From Neostapfia colusana (taxonomy: Eukaryota; Streptophyta; Magnoliopsida; Poales; Poaceae): a DNA stretch of 64,000 nucleotides. The DNA lies in assembly GCA_030760725.1 (NCBI GenBank), contig JASWHV010000013.1, positions 40,582,699 through 40,646,698 of the forward strand, in the 5' to 3' direction. The notes beneath the pieces are model-generated. The model made no database searches, was not told the origin of the DNA, and was given only the letters and a program-made list of their open reading frames with translations. Shown here in pieces: positions 22,550 to 34,345 of this stretch. The position numbers and the translations under genes are program-made. Each line of letters begins with the position of its first letter. The stretch's first letter is position 1.

Positions 22550-23647
22550 TGTCGAAGTGTTCGGTCGACACTTCCCCCGGGCCTGCACTGGGCAGCCCGC
22601 GGAGGTTCTTTTTTCGGAGGGGCTAGTTCCTAGCGGAGAGCTTGCGCAGATGGACGAGTTAGTGAGAGCTTGACACAGAATGTTTTACGTGGTTCAGGCC
22701 GCCGGAGCGTAAAACCCTACGTCCACGGCGAGCTATGGAGCTCGCTGTATTGCTTGCTGCTCAGGGCCGGGGGGCCTGAGCTTGGGGGTGAGTTACAGCT
22801 TGAGAGTGTATGGCTAGCGTATGAGTTGCAAAATGCGAACCCTTGCTATCGACGCCTACCCGAGCCTTTTATAGTCCAAGACTCGGGCGGCTTACAAGGG
22901 GAGCCGGGACCCGACAGGTGGTCCCGAGAAGATTGTCTATTGCCTACCGTATCTGTAGTTACGCCGGTAGTTGCCTCTGGCCGAAGGCTTCTGAGTCTTC
23001 ATCTTGCCGCCCTGCCCATGTCGCACGCTAGTCATAGTGGTTGATGACGGCGCAGGCGGCATGGGATGTCTTGTCGCAGCGTTTATTGGCTGGCAGGTTC
23101 TGACACCGCGCGCCAGTCTGTGATGCGACTGGGCGCAACGGCACCTGACAGACGCGTGCTCCGCGTTTCCGCGTCTTGGGAAGACGCGGGCCTTGAATAC
23201 CTTGTACGGGCAAGGTGAGGAGCGCCTTTATGCCCGCCGCCTACCGCTCGGGGGCAGGCAGCACCGTTCTTCTGGCCACGTGGCGGGTCCGGAGCCCTTC
23301 TCTGAGGTGAGAAGGGCCCGGCCTGTGGGGCACGTGGAGCCTCCGGACCTCTCCCCACGGAGGGGGAGGTCCGGCCTCTGTATGCCACGTGGCGGGCCCG
23401 GTGCTCTCCTCTGTGGAGAGGGATATCCGGCCCCGCTGGACGCGTGGCATCTTCGGACCTCTCTCCCGCGGAGGGGGAGGTCCGGCTTCTGTATGCCACG
23501 TGGCGGGCCCGGAGCTCTCCTCTGAGGAGAGGGAGGTCCGGCCCCGCCGGACGCGTGGCGCCTTCGGAGCTCTCCCTGCGGAGAAGGGCGAGTACCTTAG
23601 GCATTTTACCCTGTGCGCGGGGGTACCCCATATCTCAGGTACCGACA
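22550..23647 (-). repeat. 3' LTR of C
   Basis: Minus-strand LTR: the plus strand starts TGTCGAAGTGTTCGGTCGACA (terminal hairpin) and ends GGTACCGACA. TATA at 22867-22873. The U3 minisatellite occupies about 23270-23590 as a composite repeat of about 111 bp made of two halves, one with gccacgtggc and one with acgcgtggc. Confidence 0.93.
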
Positions 23648-24141
23648 GTGGCCCCCGGGCCCATCTCGGGGGAGATATCGAGCCCGAGGTGGGACCTCCA
23701 TCTCTTCTGATCCGCGCACTTCCTTCAAGTCCCGAATTGACCGCTGCCGGAGCACGAACGGCCACGGAATCGTGAGAGCGTGCGCTCACTTGATGATTGC
23801 TTTTACTGCGGCGGTTCCCAAGGCTGCCACTTCTGCACGTTGCGGCGCCGTCTTCGGGAACCGCCGAAGTGCCTTGCCGGCTCATCTTCTCAGGAGGCTG
23901 ACTCCTTGACCCCACCGCTTTAGCTAAGCGGTTTGGGCCAGCTTTCATCGGCGCCCAGTCTCGGAGCCGACGAGGTCGCCGATGCGATGTTTCCGGAGGT
24001 TTTCAAATTACCTCGAACCATCCCTGGAAAGTTTTTTTTAAAAGGGGATCTTACCCGCATCGCGGCTTCCCTTCGCATTGCGCTCGTACTTCCCTTGAAC
24101 TCTTGCGCCCCGGCGCTCCTACCCTTGCGCCTTCTTTCTCC
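23648..24141 (+). promoter_or_regulatory. Leader and candidate promoter of the antisense gene in C
   Basis: On the minus strand this is the element's 3' untranslated region ending in a GC-rich purine stretch next to the LTR. On the plus strand it precedes the antisense ATG. A degenerate TATA (TTTAAAA, 24037-24043) lies about 100 bases before the ATG, inside the segment that is inverted in A and H. No open frame is conserved here. Confidence 0.45.
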
Positions 24142-26909
24142 ATGGCTTCCAACTTGCTTCCGACGCGCCTCGTTCGCTTCTCCGAGCTCGGCCAGTGCGC
24201 AGGCTGCTGGGTTGGCGCTCGGAAGAGCAGAAGCATCGGCTCCGCCGAGGATCTCTCCCCCTGGTCCTGGAAATGGGAGAGATAGTCTTCTTCACCGCTT
24301 ATGCTCTGGCGGGGTTCGTTCCGCCGATTTCTTCCTTCTTCGTCACCCTGTTGGAGACATACGGTCTCCAGCTCCACCATATCTCCCCCAACTCCTTCGC
24401 AATGGCGGATGTTTTTGTCCACTTCTGCGAGATGTTCGTGGGGGTGCATGCCTCCGTGACGCTCTTCCGCCACTTCTTTGTGCTGCGGACGACTGGACGC
24501 GGCTCAAAGACTCAGATGGGGGCATATTACTTCCAGCATCGCTGCAAAGACCCCAAGGTTTCCGGATACCTCCTGCCCTTCAGCGCATCAAGGTGGGAGA
24601 ACTGGAGGGAGAGCTGGGTGGTAGTGCAGACTGACGAGCACGATCGCCTACAACTCCCAACCGCCAGCCTGACCACCGATCGCCGCTTCTGGGAGGAGAT
24701 CCCTGAGCTGGAGCAGGAGTATACTCCGGTCTTGGAGCGGATCCGGTTCTTGGCCAACGAGGGGCTGACGTCTCTAATGGTGCTGATGGACTTTGTCTCT
24801 CGCCGCATTGCTCCCTTGCAGCAACGCAGCCGCCCAGCGTGGTACTATACCGGTGAGCAGGACTGTACCAGGCTGGAGAGAGGCCCCGGCTCTGTCCCTT
24901 CCGACGAGGAGCTGGAGGAGATGGTGAGCAAGGTGAGCGGTGACTACATTCCCAGTGGCGTCCCCGCCTTTCCGCCTTCTGCCACCCCCCTCTTCTTGGA
25001 GTCTCAGAGGAGGTCAGAGCTCCTGCGGAAGATGCAGAATCTTGATGATATCGGGATTGCCGTTTGTCAGGTCGGGGATGTCTTCCGGGGTATCACCATT
25101 CCAGGAACCGAGCACCCCGGATCAGGGCATGAGGCATCCGCTGCTGCCAATCCCTGCCCCAAAGCCGACGGAACCCAAGCTGCCGACAAGGGGAAAGGGA
25201 AAGAGCCGGCCCCCGGGCATTCAGAGAAGAAACGCGCTCGGTCTCCTCCGAGGGTGCCGCCTGTGCCAAGCCAGGGTGCCGGAGCTACTTTGCTTCCATC
25301 TCTCAGAGGTGCTGGTCCATCGGGTGGCGACCCGAAGAGGTCCCGAGTGTCCCCCCCCCCCCCGGCGGGTCTCTCCCCAGACAGCTGCCGTCCGAATCAG
25401 CCCAAGTATCTCGCCATCTTCCCTCGAGCGACGGGGATCCCAAGATGGATGTTGGTGGGGCGGCGCCGACGAGCGCGCCGGAGGTCCAGGCGTCCCACTC
25501 CGCGACCGTTCCAGCCGCTGGTCCTGGCAGTTCAGCAACAGCCCAGAGGCCAGTGCTGCAAGCTCGCTGGAGCCGCCCAGTAAGTGTTATCCTTTCTAAC
25601 TTATAGGAGCAGAGCTCCTGCCTCTTCTCTTATTCTGAGGGCTTCTTCTTCTTTGCAGGGACCGACCGGCTGCCAGGGGCGGGCCTCTTATCCGGCCGCC
25701 TTCAACCAGCAGGGGCTCCGCGCCTCGGCACCTGGGGACCGCGGCGGCCCCCATAGCTCCCGAATCGGCGGGGGCAGTGGCCGCAGTGGCCGCATCTGCT
25801 CCTACCCGCCCTCCTTCACCAGCCCAGAAGCCAGGTCTTGAGACCGGGAGGGCTGCTGTAGGTGTGCCTGCTGGCCCCTTGGCCCGCTTAGGACAGCGCC
25901 CCACCGTAGCTGCTGGGGCGCCGGCGCTCCCGCCGGCCTTGGACTCGTCCGGGGGGTCCAGCGGCGCAACTCCTGCTCCGGTGCCCGTCTGGGACGCCAT
26001 GGAGCGTGCCCAGACCAGCACCCGGCAGCTCCAATCTGCCTTCGAGCAGGAGCGGAAGGCATTGGCCGGCGAGAGGGAACGCCTTCTCAGCTGGCAGCAG
26101 CGGGCCCGAGCGGACCTCGACTCAAGGCAGTCAAGGCTTGAGGCTATGAGTGCTCTGCTTAGCACCAGAAGAAGGCCATTAGCCGCTTGGAGTTAGAGGC
26201 CCAACGGGTTCGTGCCTCCTGCCGCGAGGCTCTGGCTAAAGCTGAAGCCAAAGCCAAGGAGTGTTCCACCGCCGCGGAGGAGTTGCAGCTGCAGGTAGCC
26301 CGTCGGGAACACGCCGTCGCTGAGCGGGAACGCGCTGCTGCGGCCGAGGAGGAGAAGACCACCGCTCGGCTGAGGGTCAAGGTGGAGGAGCTAAGGGCTC
26401 GGACTGAGGAGCTGGAGCTCCGTGAGTCGGCTGTCGCCGCGAGGGAGGAACAGTCTTCCAAGGAGGTTCAGGCGGTGATGGACCGCGAGCTAGCGGCTCG
26501 CCAAGAGGTAGAGAGGCTCCAGTCCTTGCGGACTGCCGAGGCCCAGACGGTCTGGAGCTTCATTGCTAAGGCGGGATCCGCCTTGGCTCCTCTTAGTTTT
26601 AGCCCTGTGCAGGTGGAGACCCCAGCACGGCCGGTGTCCAAAGCGGTCCCAGCCCTTGAGTCTCTCGGCGACGAGCTAGGTCGGATCGAATCAGTGATCG
26701 CCGACAAGCTGGAAGCGGAAGGTCGGGGCCTTGCGAAGGAGGTTGCGATGCACGTTCTGTCGTGCTTCGTTAGCCGAGACCCTTCCTTTTCTCTGGGGCC
26801 GGTCCGTTTAGGACCCATCGCCGACCGGGAGGAAGCTGCCAGGGCCGAAGTCGAGGACTTAGCTGCCCTTGTGGCCTCTAGGTTTCATCGGGAGTCCGGG
26901 GACCCCTAA
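24142..26909 (+). pseudogene. Antisense gene of C: Transposase_28-like domain plus coiled coil
   Basis: Transcribed opposite to the element's gag-pol. It starts at ATG 24142 (MASNLLPTRLVR). The N-terminal third contains the pattern known from the Pfam 'putative gypsy type transposon' domain (IVFFTAYALAGFVPP, YGLQLHHISPNS, FVHFCEMFVGVHAS). A Pro/Ser-rich linker with KKRARSPPR follows. An intron of 79 bp lies at 25580-25658. The C-terminal half is a long Glu/Arg/Ala-rich coiled coil (AEERERL-type heptads) ending RFHRESGDP. Private lesions include a lost base near 24188, an expanded C tract near 25350, about 8 bp lost before the intron, and a lost base near 26165. Extra antisense ORFs of this kind are known in Tat elements; function unknown. 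Confidence 0.85.
25580..25658 (+). other. Predicted intron in the antisense gene of C
   Basis: Starts GTAAGTG, has CTAAC and a TTCTTCTTCTTTGCAG acceptor, 79 bp. The unspliced frame would stop at the TAA overlapping the donor. The same intron in D is 30148-30222. F and G have a continuous frame instead. Confidence 0.65.
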
Positions 26910-27117
26910 GCACCTGCCCTCGTGTCCACAAGGCCCTGTACTTCCTTTTTTATTTTTGTTGAGTCTGTAGCCCAGCTCGTGGAGCCTTTGTATGGACAGA
27001 CTCTTGTTTCTTTCCGTGTCTGCATGCCCTAGTCTTCTTCTTGGCCTTTCCTGACCGAGCCCTTAGCTCCGCAAGGACTCGGGGGCCTTGACCGGTCTCG
27101 AAGTTCTGTATAGACAC
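26910..27117 (+). other. Region after the antisense stop in C
   Basis: Conserved in D, F, G and H ('agcccagctc.tggagcc', then 'gaccgagcccttagctccgcaagg'). It probably holds the 3' end of the antisense transcript. D is inserted at its end, after tagacac. No gene seen. Confidence 0.5.
27113..27117. other. Left target-site duplication of D (gacac)
   Basis: Matches 37534-37538. C's spacer continues after it ('cttgtccgggtcc'), and the uninterrupted form can be read within D itself at about 31684-31702. Confidence 0.95.
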
Positions 27118-28216
27118 TGTCGAAGTGTGCGATCGACACTTCCCCCGGGCCTGCACTGGGCAGCCCGCGGAGGTTCTTTTTTCGGAGGGGCTAGTTCCTA
27201 GCGGAGAGCTTGCGCGGATGGACGAGTTAGTGAGAGCTTGACACAGGAAGTTTTACGTGGTTCAGGCCACCGGAGCGTAAAACCCTACGTCCACGGCGAG
27301 CTATGGAGCTTTCTGTATTGCTTGCTGCTCAGGGCCGGGGGCCTGAGCTTGGGGGTGAGTTACAGCTTGAGAGTGTATGGCTAGCGTATGAGTTGCAGAA
27401 TGCGAACCCCTGCTATCGACGCCTACCCGAGCCTTTTATAGTCCAAGGCTCGGGTGGCTTACAAGGGAAGCCGAGACCCGACAGGTGGTCCCTGGAAGAT
27501 TGTCTATTATCTACCGTATCTGTAGTTATGCCGGTGGTTGCCTCCGGTCGAAGGCTTCTGAGTCTTCCTTTTGCCGCCCTGCCCATGCCGTGCGCTAGTC
27601 GTAGTGGTTGATGACGGCGCAGGCGGCATGGGATGTCTTGTCGCGGCGTTTATTACCTGTCAGGTTCTGACACCGCGCGCCAGTCTGTGATGCGACTGGA
27701 CGCAACGGCACCTGACAGGCGCGTGCTCCGCGTTTCCGCGTCTTGGGAAGGCGCGGGCCTTGAATTCCTTGTACTGGCAAGGTGAGGGGCGCCTTTACGC
27801 CCGCTGCCTACCGCTCGGGGGCAGGCAGCACCGCTCTTCCAGCCACGTGGCGGGTCCGGAGCTCTTCTCTGAGGAGAGGGAGGTCCGGCCCCGCTGGACG
27901 CGTGGCGCCTTCGGACCTCTCTCCCGCGGAGGGGGAGGTCCTGCTCCTGCATGCCACGTGGCGGGCCCGGAGCTCACCTCTGAGGAGAGGGAGGTCCGGC
28001 CCCGCTGGACGCGTGGCGTCTTCGGACCTCTCTCCCGCGGAGGGGGAGGTCCGGCTTCTGTATGCCACATGGCGGGCCCGGAGCTCTCCTCTGAGGAGAG
28101 GGAGGTCCGGCCCCGCTGGACGCGTGGCGCCTTCGGAGCTCTCCCTGCGGAGAAGGGCGAGCACCTTAGGCATTTTACCCTGTGCGCGGGGGTACCCCAT
28201 ATCTCAGGTACCGACA
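27118..28216 (-). repeat. 3' LTR of D
   Basis: TATA at 27434-27440 (minus). U3 minisatellite at about 27840-28150 with a clean repeat of about 111 bp (gccacgtgg at 27953, gccacatgg at 28064). The first leader hairpin is damaged here (gagctttctg near 27306), while the right-hand LTR keeps it. Confidence 0.94.
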
Positions 28217-28706
28217 GTGGCCCCCGGGCCCATCTCGGGGGAGATAGCGAGCCCGAGGTGGGACCTCCGTCTCTTCCGATCCGCGCACTTTCTCTAAGTC
28301 CCGACTTGACCGATGCCGGAGCACGAACGGCCGCAGGGTCGTGAGAGCGTGCGCCCACTTGATGATTGCTTTTACTGCGGTGGTTCCCAGGCTGCCACTT
28401 CTGCACGTTGCGGCGCTTTCTTCAGGAACCGTCGAAGGGCCTTGCCGGCTCATCTTCTCAGGAGACTGACTCCTTGACCCCACCGCTTTAGTTAAGCGGC
28501 TTGGGCCCAGCTTTCATTGGCGCCCAGTCTCGGAGCCGGCGAGGTCGCCGATGCGATGTTTCCGGAGGTTTTCGAATTACCTCGAACCATCCCTGGAAAG
28601 TTTTAAAAGGTGATCTCACCCGCATCGCGGCTTCCCTTCGCATTGCGCTCGTACTTCCCTTGAACTCTTGCGCCCCGGCTCTCCTGCCCTTGCGCCTTCT
28701 TTCGCT
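28217..28706 (+). promoter_or_regulatory. Leader and candidate promoter of the antisense gene in D
   Basis: Equivalent to 23648-24141. TTTAAAA at 28602-28608, followed by the block 'ggcttcccttcgcattgcgc', precedes ATG 28707 by about 100 bases. Confidence 0.45.
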
Positions 28707-31481
28707 ATGGCTTCCAACTTGCTTCCGACGCGCCTCGTTCGCTCCTCCGAGCTCGGGCCAGTGCGCAGGCTGCTGGGCTGGCGCTCGGAAGAGCAGAAGC
28801 ATCGGCTCCGCCGAGGATCTCTCCCCCTGGTCCTGGGAAAGGGGGAGATGGTCTTCTTTACCGCTTATGCTCTGGCGGGGTTCGTTCCGCCGATTTCTTC
28901 CTTCTTCGTCACCCTGCTGGAGACATACGGTCTCCAACTCCACCATCTCTCCCCCAACTCCCTCGCAATGGCGGCAGTTTTTGTCCACTTCTGCGAGATG
29001 TTCGTGGGGGTGCACGCCTCCGTGACGCTCTTCCGCCACTTCTTTGTGCTGTGTACGACCGGTCGCGGCTCAAAGACTCAGATGGGGGCGTATTACTTCC
29101 AGCATCGCTGCAAAGACCCCAAGGTCTCCGGATACCTTCTGCCCTTCAGCGCATCAAGGTGGGAGAACTGGAGGGAGAGCTGGGTGGTAGTGCAGACCGA
29201 TGAGCACGATCGCCTACAACTCCCAACCGCCAGCCCAACCACCGATCGCCGCTTCTGGGAGGAGATCCCTGAGCTGGAGAGGAGTACACTCCGGTCTTGG
29301 AGCGGATCCGGTTCTTGGCCAACGAGGGGATGACATCTCTGATGGTGCTGATGCACATTGTGTCACGCCGCATTGCTCCCTTGCAGCAACGCAGCCGCCC
29401 AGCATGGTACTACACCGGTGAGCAGGACTGTACCAGGCTGGAGAGAGGCCCCGACTCTGTCCCTTCCGACGAGGAGCTGGAGGAGATAGTGAGCAAGGTG
29501 AGCGGTGACTATATTCCCAGCGGCGTCCCCGTCCTTCCGCCTTCTGCCACTCCCCTCTTCTTGGAGCCTCAGAGGAGGTCAGAGCTCCTGCGGAAGATGC
29601 CGAACCTTGATGATATCGGGATTGCCGTTCGTCAGGTCGGGGATGCCTTCCGGGGCATCACCAATCCAGGAACCGAGCACCCCGAATCAGGGCATGAGGC
29701 ATCCACTGCTGCCAAACCTTCCCCCAGAGCCGACGGAACCCAAGACGCCGATAAAGGGAAAGGTAAAGAGCCGGCCCCCGGGCATCTAGAGAAAAAACAC
29801 GCTCGGTCTCCTCCAAGGGTGCCGCCTGTGCCAATCCAGGGTGCCGGAGCTACCTTGCTTCCATCTCCCGGAGGTGCTGGTCCATCGGGTGGCGACCCGA
29901 AGAGGTCCCGAGTGTCCCTCCCCGGCGGGTCTCTCCCTAGACAGCAGCCGTCTGAATCAGCCCAAGTATCTCGCCATCCTCCCTCGAGTGGCGGGGCTCC
30001 CAGGACGGATGTTGGTGGGGCGACGCCGGCGAGCGCGCCGGAGGTCCAGGCGTCCCATTCCGCGACCGTTCCTGCCGCTGGTCCTGGTAGTTCAGCTACA
30101 TCCCAGAGGCCAGTGCAGCAAGCTCGCTGGAGCGCTCATGCCGCTCAGTAAGTGTTATTCTTTCTGACTTGAGCAGAGCTCCTGCCTCTTCTCTTATTCT
30201 GAGGGCTTCTTCTTCTTTGCAGGGACCAACCGGCTGCCAAGGGCGGGCCTCTTACCCGGCCGCCTTCAACCAGCGGGGGCTCCGCGCCTCGGCCCCTGGG
30301 GGCCGCGGCGGCCCCCATAGCTCCCAAATCAACGGGGGCAGTGGCCTCGGTGGCCGCATCTGCTCCTACCCGCCCTCCTTCACCAGCCCAGAAGCCAGGT
30401 CTTGAGACCGGGGGCCGCTGTAGGTGTGCCTGCTGGCCCCCTGGCCTTCTTAGGACAGCGCCCCCCCGTAGCTGCCGAGGCGCCGGCGCTCCCGCCGGTC
30501 TTGGACTCGTCCGGGGGGTCCAGCGGCGCGATTCCTGCCCCCCCTGCTCCGGTGCCCGTGTGGGACGCCATGGAGCGTGCCCAGACCAGCTCCCGGCAGC
30601 TCCAATCTGCCTTTGAGCAGGAGCGGAAGGCATTGGCCGGCGAGAGAGACTGCCTCCTCAGCTGGCAGCAGCGGGCCCGGGCGGACCTCGACTCAAGGCA
30701 GTCAAGGCTTGAGGCCATGAGTGCTCTGCTTGGCGCCCAGAAGAAGGCCATTAGCCGCTTGGAGCTAGAGGCCCAGCGGGTTCGTGCCACCTACCGCGAG
30801 GCTCTGGCCAAAGCTGAAGCCAAAGCCAAGGAGTGTTCCGCCGCCGCGGAGGAGTTGCAGCTGCAGGTAGCCCGTCGGGAGCATGCCGTCGCTGATCAGG
30901 AACGCGCTGCTGCGGACGAGGAGGAGAAGACCACCGCTCGGCTGAGGGTCAAGGTGGAGGAGCTAAGGGCTCGGACTGAGGCGTTGGAGCTCCGTGAGTC
31001 GGCTGTCGCCGCGAGGGAGGAGAAGTCTTCCAAGGAGCTTCAGGCGGCGATGGATCGCGAGCTAGCGGCCCGCCAAGAGGTAGAGAGGCTCCAGTCCCTG
31101 CGTACTGCCGAGGCCCAGGTGGTCTGGAGCTTCATTGCTAAGGCGGGATCCGCCTTGGCTCCTCTTGGTTTTAGCCCTGTGCAGGTGGAGACCCCAGCAC
31201 GGCCGGTGTCCGAAGCGGCCCCAGCCCTTGAGTCTCTCGGCGACAAGCTAGGTCAGCTCGAATCAGTGATCGCCGACGAGCTGGAAGCAGAAGGTCGGGG
31301 CCTTGTGAAGGAGGTTGCGATGCACGTTCTGTCGTGCTTTGTTAGCCGAGACCGTTCCTTTTCCCTGGGTCCAGTCCGTTTAGGACCCATCGCCGACCAG
31401 GAGGAAGCTGCCAGGGCCGAAGTCGAGGACTTAGCTGCCCTCATGGCCTCTAGGTTTCATCGGGAGTCCGGGGACCCCTAG
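28707..31481 (+). pseudogene. Antisense gene of D: Transposase_28-like domain plus coiled coil
   Basis: It opens at ATG 28707 (MASNLLPTRLVRSSEL) and reads cleanly through the Transposase_28-like region (MVFFTAYALAGFVPP, YGLQLHHLSPNS, FVHFCEMFVGVHAS). A base is missing near 29278 compared with C, and the frame continues from about 29280 to the exon end at 30147. Splicing of 30148-30222 (CA|G) joins exon 2 in frame. One extra G near 30412 shifts it again, and the coiled-coil half then runs open to the stop at 31481 (RFHRESGDP). So two small indels separate it from a frame of about 900 codons. Both differ from C's lesions. Confidence 0.87.
30148..30222 (+). other. Predicted intron in the antisense gene of D
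   Basis: 75 bp: donor CA|GTAAGTG, CTGAC as a possible branch site, pyrimidine-rich TTCTTCTTCTTTGCAG acceptor. Unspliced, the frame ends at CAG TAA on the donor itself. Splicing keeps it open. An intron in this strand would not be removed from the genomic RNA, which is transcribed from the other strand. Confidence 0.68.
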
Positions 31482-32480
31482 GCACCCGCCCTTGTGTCCA
31501 CAAGGCCCTGTACTTCCTTTCTTTATTTTTGTTGAGTCTGTAGCCCAGCTCGTGGAGCCTTTGTATGGACAGACTCCTGTTTCTTTCTGTGTCTGCATGC
31601 CCTAGTCTTCTTCTTGGCCTTTCCTGACCGAGCCCTTAGCTCCGCAAGGGCTCAGAGGCCTTGACCAATCTCGAAGCTCTGCATAGACACCTTGTCCGGG
31701 TCCCCACTGTATACCAAGGGTTCCGGAGGTCTCCAGGACCCGCCTCACAAGATCGGAGGGGGGTCCGAGCCTGGAGCTCCTGCCTGGGAGGAGGTCCGGG
31801 CTCGCAAGGCACGTGGAGGTCCCGGGCCTCTCCCCGCAGAGGGAGGGGGGGGAGGTCCGACTTCTGTAGACCACGCGGCGGTCCCGGAGCTCCCCTCGAA
31901 GAGGTGGGAGGTCCGACCCTGCCGGACACGTGGGGCCTTCGGACCCTACCCCTGTGAGGGCTAGCCCTTTGATCTTACCTTAGGGTTTTTGGCCTACCGC
32001 GATCCCGTAGCGGCCCCCTGGTAGGCGCGTTCTATTGGGTGGATGCGCCTACCATACTCCTGCGGGAAGCTGAGGCTGAGAAACCCTGCACATAAGGAAA
32101 AAGTAATTCTCCTTGGGGGCTCCCCCCTCTATTCCTTAGTCATATCTGCAGCAAATTCCGACTAAAGATGAAAATGAGAAGAGGGAGTTGAACGCATAGT
32201 GAGCACGCGTTAGTAGGGTAATCATAGAAATTTAATAAGTAAATTAAATGAGTACCAAAGAAGAGCAACGTAGGGTGGGCTTCTTTTCATATAAATTTCC
32301 ATACGGGGGAAGGAGGGTCGCATATGTAGGCCACGACCCACCTCAAGGGAAGCAAGACTCTACGCGCTTGGGGTCGGAACCAGGCGAAGCTGAACATAGT
32401 CCTGGACCGTCCCCTGAGGCTTAGTTGCTCCAAGCCCGGTTCACGGACTTTTATGGAAATTACTATGAAAAGAAGGGCCT
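31482..32480. other. 3' spacer of D
   Basis: Holds the downstream region of the antisense gene, a decayed spacer copy of the G-box minisatellite (about 31740-31945), an AT-richer stretch (32090-32300) and the conserved block near 32350-32440. No gene is supported. Confidence 0.6.
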
Positions 32481-34345
32481 GCCTGATTGTTGCTCTAGGG
32501 GTAGAACTTACAGCGGTGTTCCGTGTTTCGAAGGTTCGGGAGCGGGTCCCTGTCTTCGGTTCTGGGGAATGGTCCCGGGCCCGGGATGTCCAGCCCTAGT
32601 ACGGCAAATGGCCATGCGGGCTGGATCACCCGTACCGTCCAAGCCGGTGTATGGATCTGCTTGGCATGGAACAGGCATGCCTAGCAGCTCTCGACCAGCT
32701 CGACGGCATCCTGGAGTGTTGCCGGCTAGTAGAAGCCATGCCGAAAGGCTTTACCTACAAGCGTGCGTGAGGAAGAATGACTCCCACATTCGCCTCCATG
32801 GATCTCAGCGAACAAGTCGCAGCCTTCCCCCTGGGTTGTGCACCGCAATAGGATGTGGTTGGCGCCACGTTGGTAGAGATCCCCCTCTACCGCCATGTGT
32901 CTCTTAGCCATACGCGCAATCCGTTCAGCGGATACACGTTCATCAGGGAGGATATTGTCTTTCAAGTAGTCCCGGACCTCCGTGATCCATGCATCGGGTC
33001 TGACTTGAGCATCTGGATCTTGAGCGCTGGGTTGCACGGAGTCCCCAGTAACGCTTATGATCCTTGGCGGCGCTCATGGCCGCCGGGACCGCCAGCTTCG
33101 AGGTGCTGGTCTAGCCCCCTTCGCCCGGCTCGGTGGGCCGGGCTGTGGGTCGCGGCAACGTCCTCTCGAGGCCCCCTTCAGGCACAGTGGCTCCGGTGGC
33201 AGTGGGGGCCCTCGTTGAGAGGTCGTCAGCTGCGGCCTTGCTAGCGCGCGGTACGTGGTGCAGGTCCAAGGCGAGGGGGTTTGTCTCCGCCGTCTTGGTT
33301 GATAACCAGACTGGGGATTGCCCTGAGCCAACGACTAGCGAGAAGGATGAGCACTCCATACTCTGCTATGGTGTTGGCTGCCTTGGAATTGAGACGCGCC
33401 ACATACCCTGACTGCTCCCCCGATGGCATGAGGAACAGTACGCTAGCATCGGCCCCCTGCTTTCGCGGGGAGCCGTGGGCGAACATCATTTGATGAGTCC
33501 TGATGAAGGTCAGGGCTCAGGGTCCTGTTTCATCGTCTTCATGGCCCCCTGAGCGTGCGTCTACTTCAGCCACAAGTGAACTAATGCTCGGTTAATGTCT
33601 GTATGACGGGAAAGGGAACCTAGATCAAACTTCAGTAGCTCCGCCGCCCATTCGGCGACATTGCCCGTCGCATGGAGCTGCGAGGGATAGCTTTTAGCCT
33701 GGGGAGATCGCCGGGTGCCCGGCACTCGGGGGTCCTCAGGCTGCTTTGGACCTCACGGGAAGCTCCGCTGTCGTCCTGGGGGCTCCGGGAGGTTGTGTCA
33801 GGGATCCGAGGTCTGGTCTTCTGGCACTTGCTTCTTGGTAGCGGAACAGGTTACTGTGGTATGGGGTTAAAGCCATTGCGCGAAAACCAGAAATTTGCGG
33901 GACCCCTAGCTATGCCGAGTCGGCTTACGCCGGGATTAGTAGGTAGGGGGCGCCCTTCAACTACTTCAGACACAGGGGTCTGATGGGAGCCCTAGCAAGC
34001 ATTTGGGAAGCGCAGCATATCACAGCCTGGTATCGAGTCTACTATTTGCTCTATCAGTCAAAGAGAAAATAGGTCTTTAGGACATGCCTTATTGAGATTG
34101 GTGCAGTGGATGCGCTTCTGGAGCTTCTCGCCAGCCCTCGGGATAATAACACGGTTTGCCAAGCACCGGGAGCGGCGGACCCTCCGTCTCGTCGGACGGC
34201 TGGACGTCGGGAAAGACCTTTAAGTAATGCTCAATCACCTCCCTGGGGATCTCTGGCCTCGGTGATGGCTTTCATGCAGCACATCGACCTCATGTCGGAG
34301 GGGGGCAACGAGCGCGCCTTCCTATATGCTACCCTGGCCCCCGGC
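32480..34345 (-). pseudogene. pol relic of D (RT, RNase H and integrase fragments)
   Basis: Read leftwards from the protease: a broken RT start (REVIEHYLKVFPD-like near 34210-34250), then NLNKACPKD near 34100 followed by a stop. The RT core is absent. RNase H shreds include AANTIAEYG (near 33370) and LHHVPRAS (near 33250). The integrase zinc-finger part is at 32726-33037 (HGGECGSHSSSRTLVGKAF). It then jumps near 32580 to the far C-terminus (NTEHRCKFYP), so the integrase DDE core is deleted. C has the same breakpoints. Confidence 0.8.

Noticed and set aside
27850..28150. CRISPR-like regular repeats
   Set aside because: Direct repeats without unique spacers, inside plant LTRs; a minisatellite.
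27760..28406. Long open frames on both strands in the LTR U3 (also 2167-2742, 19691-20287, 23241-23948, 37077-37731, 42866-43414, 48404-49131, 52833-53560, 59742-60391)
   Set aside because: They follow the G-box minisatellite, occur on both strands in all LTRs, and carry no domain; GC-rich repeats of this period lack stops by composition.
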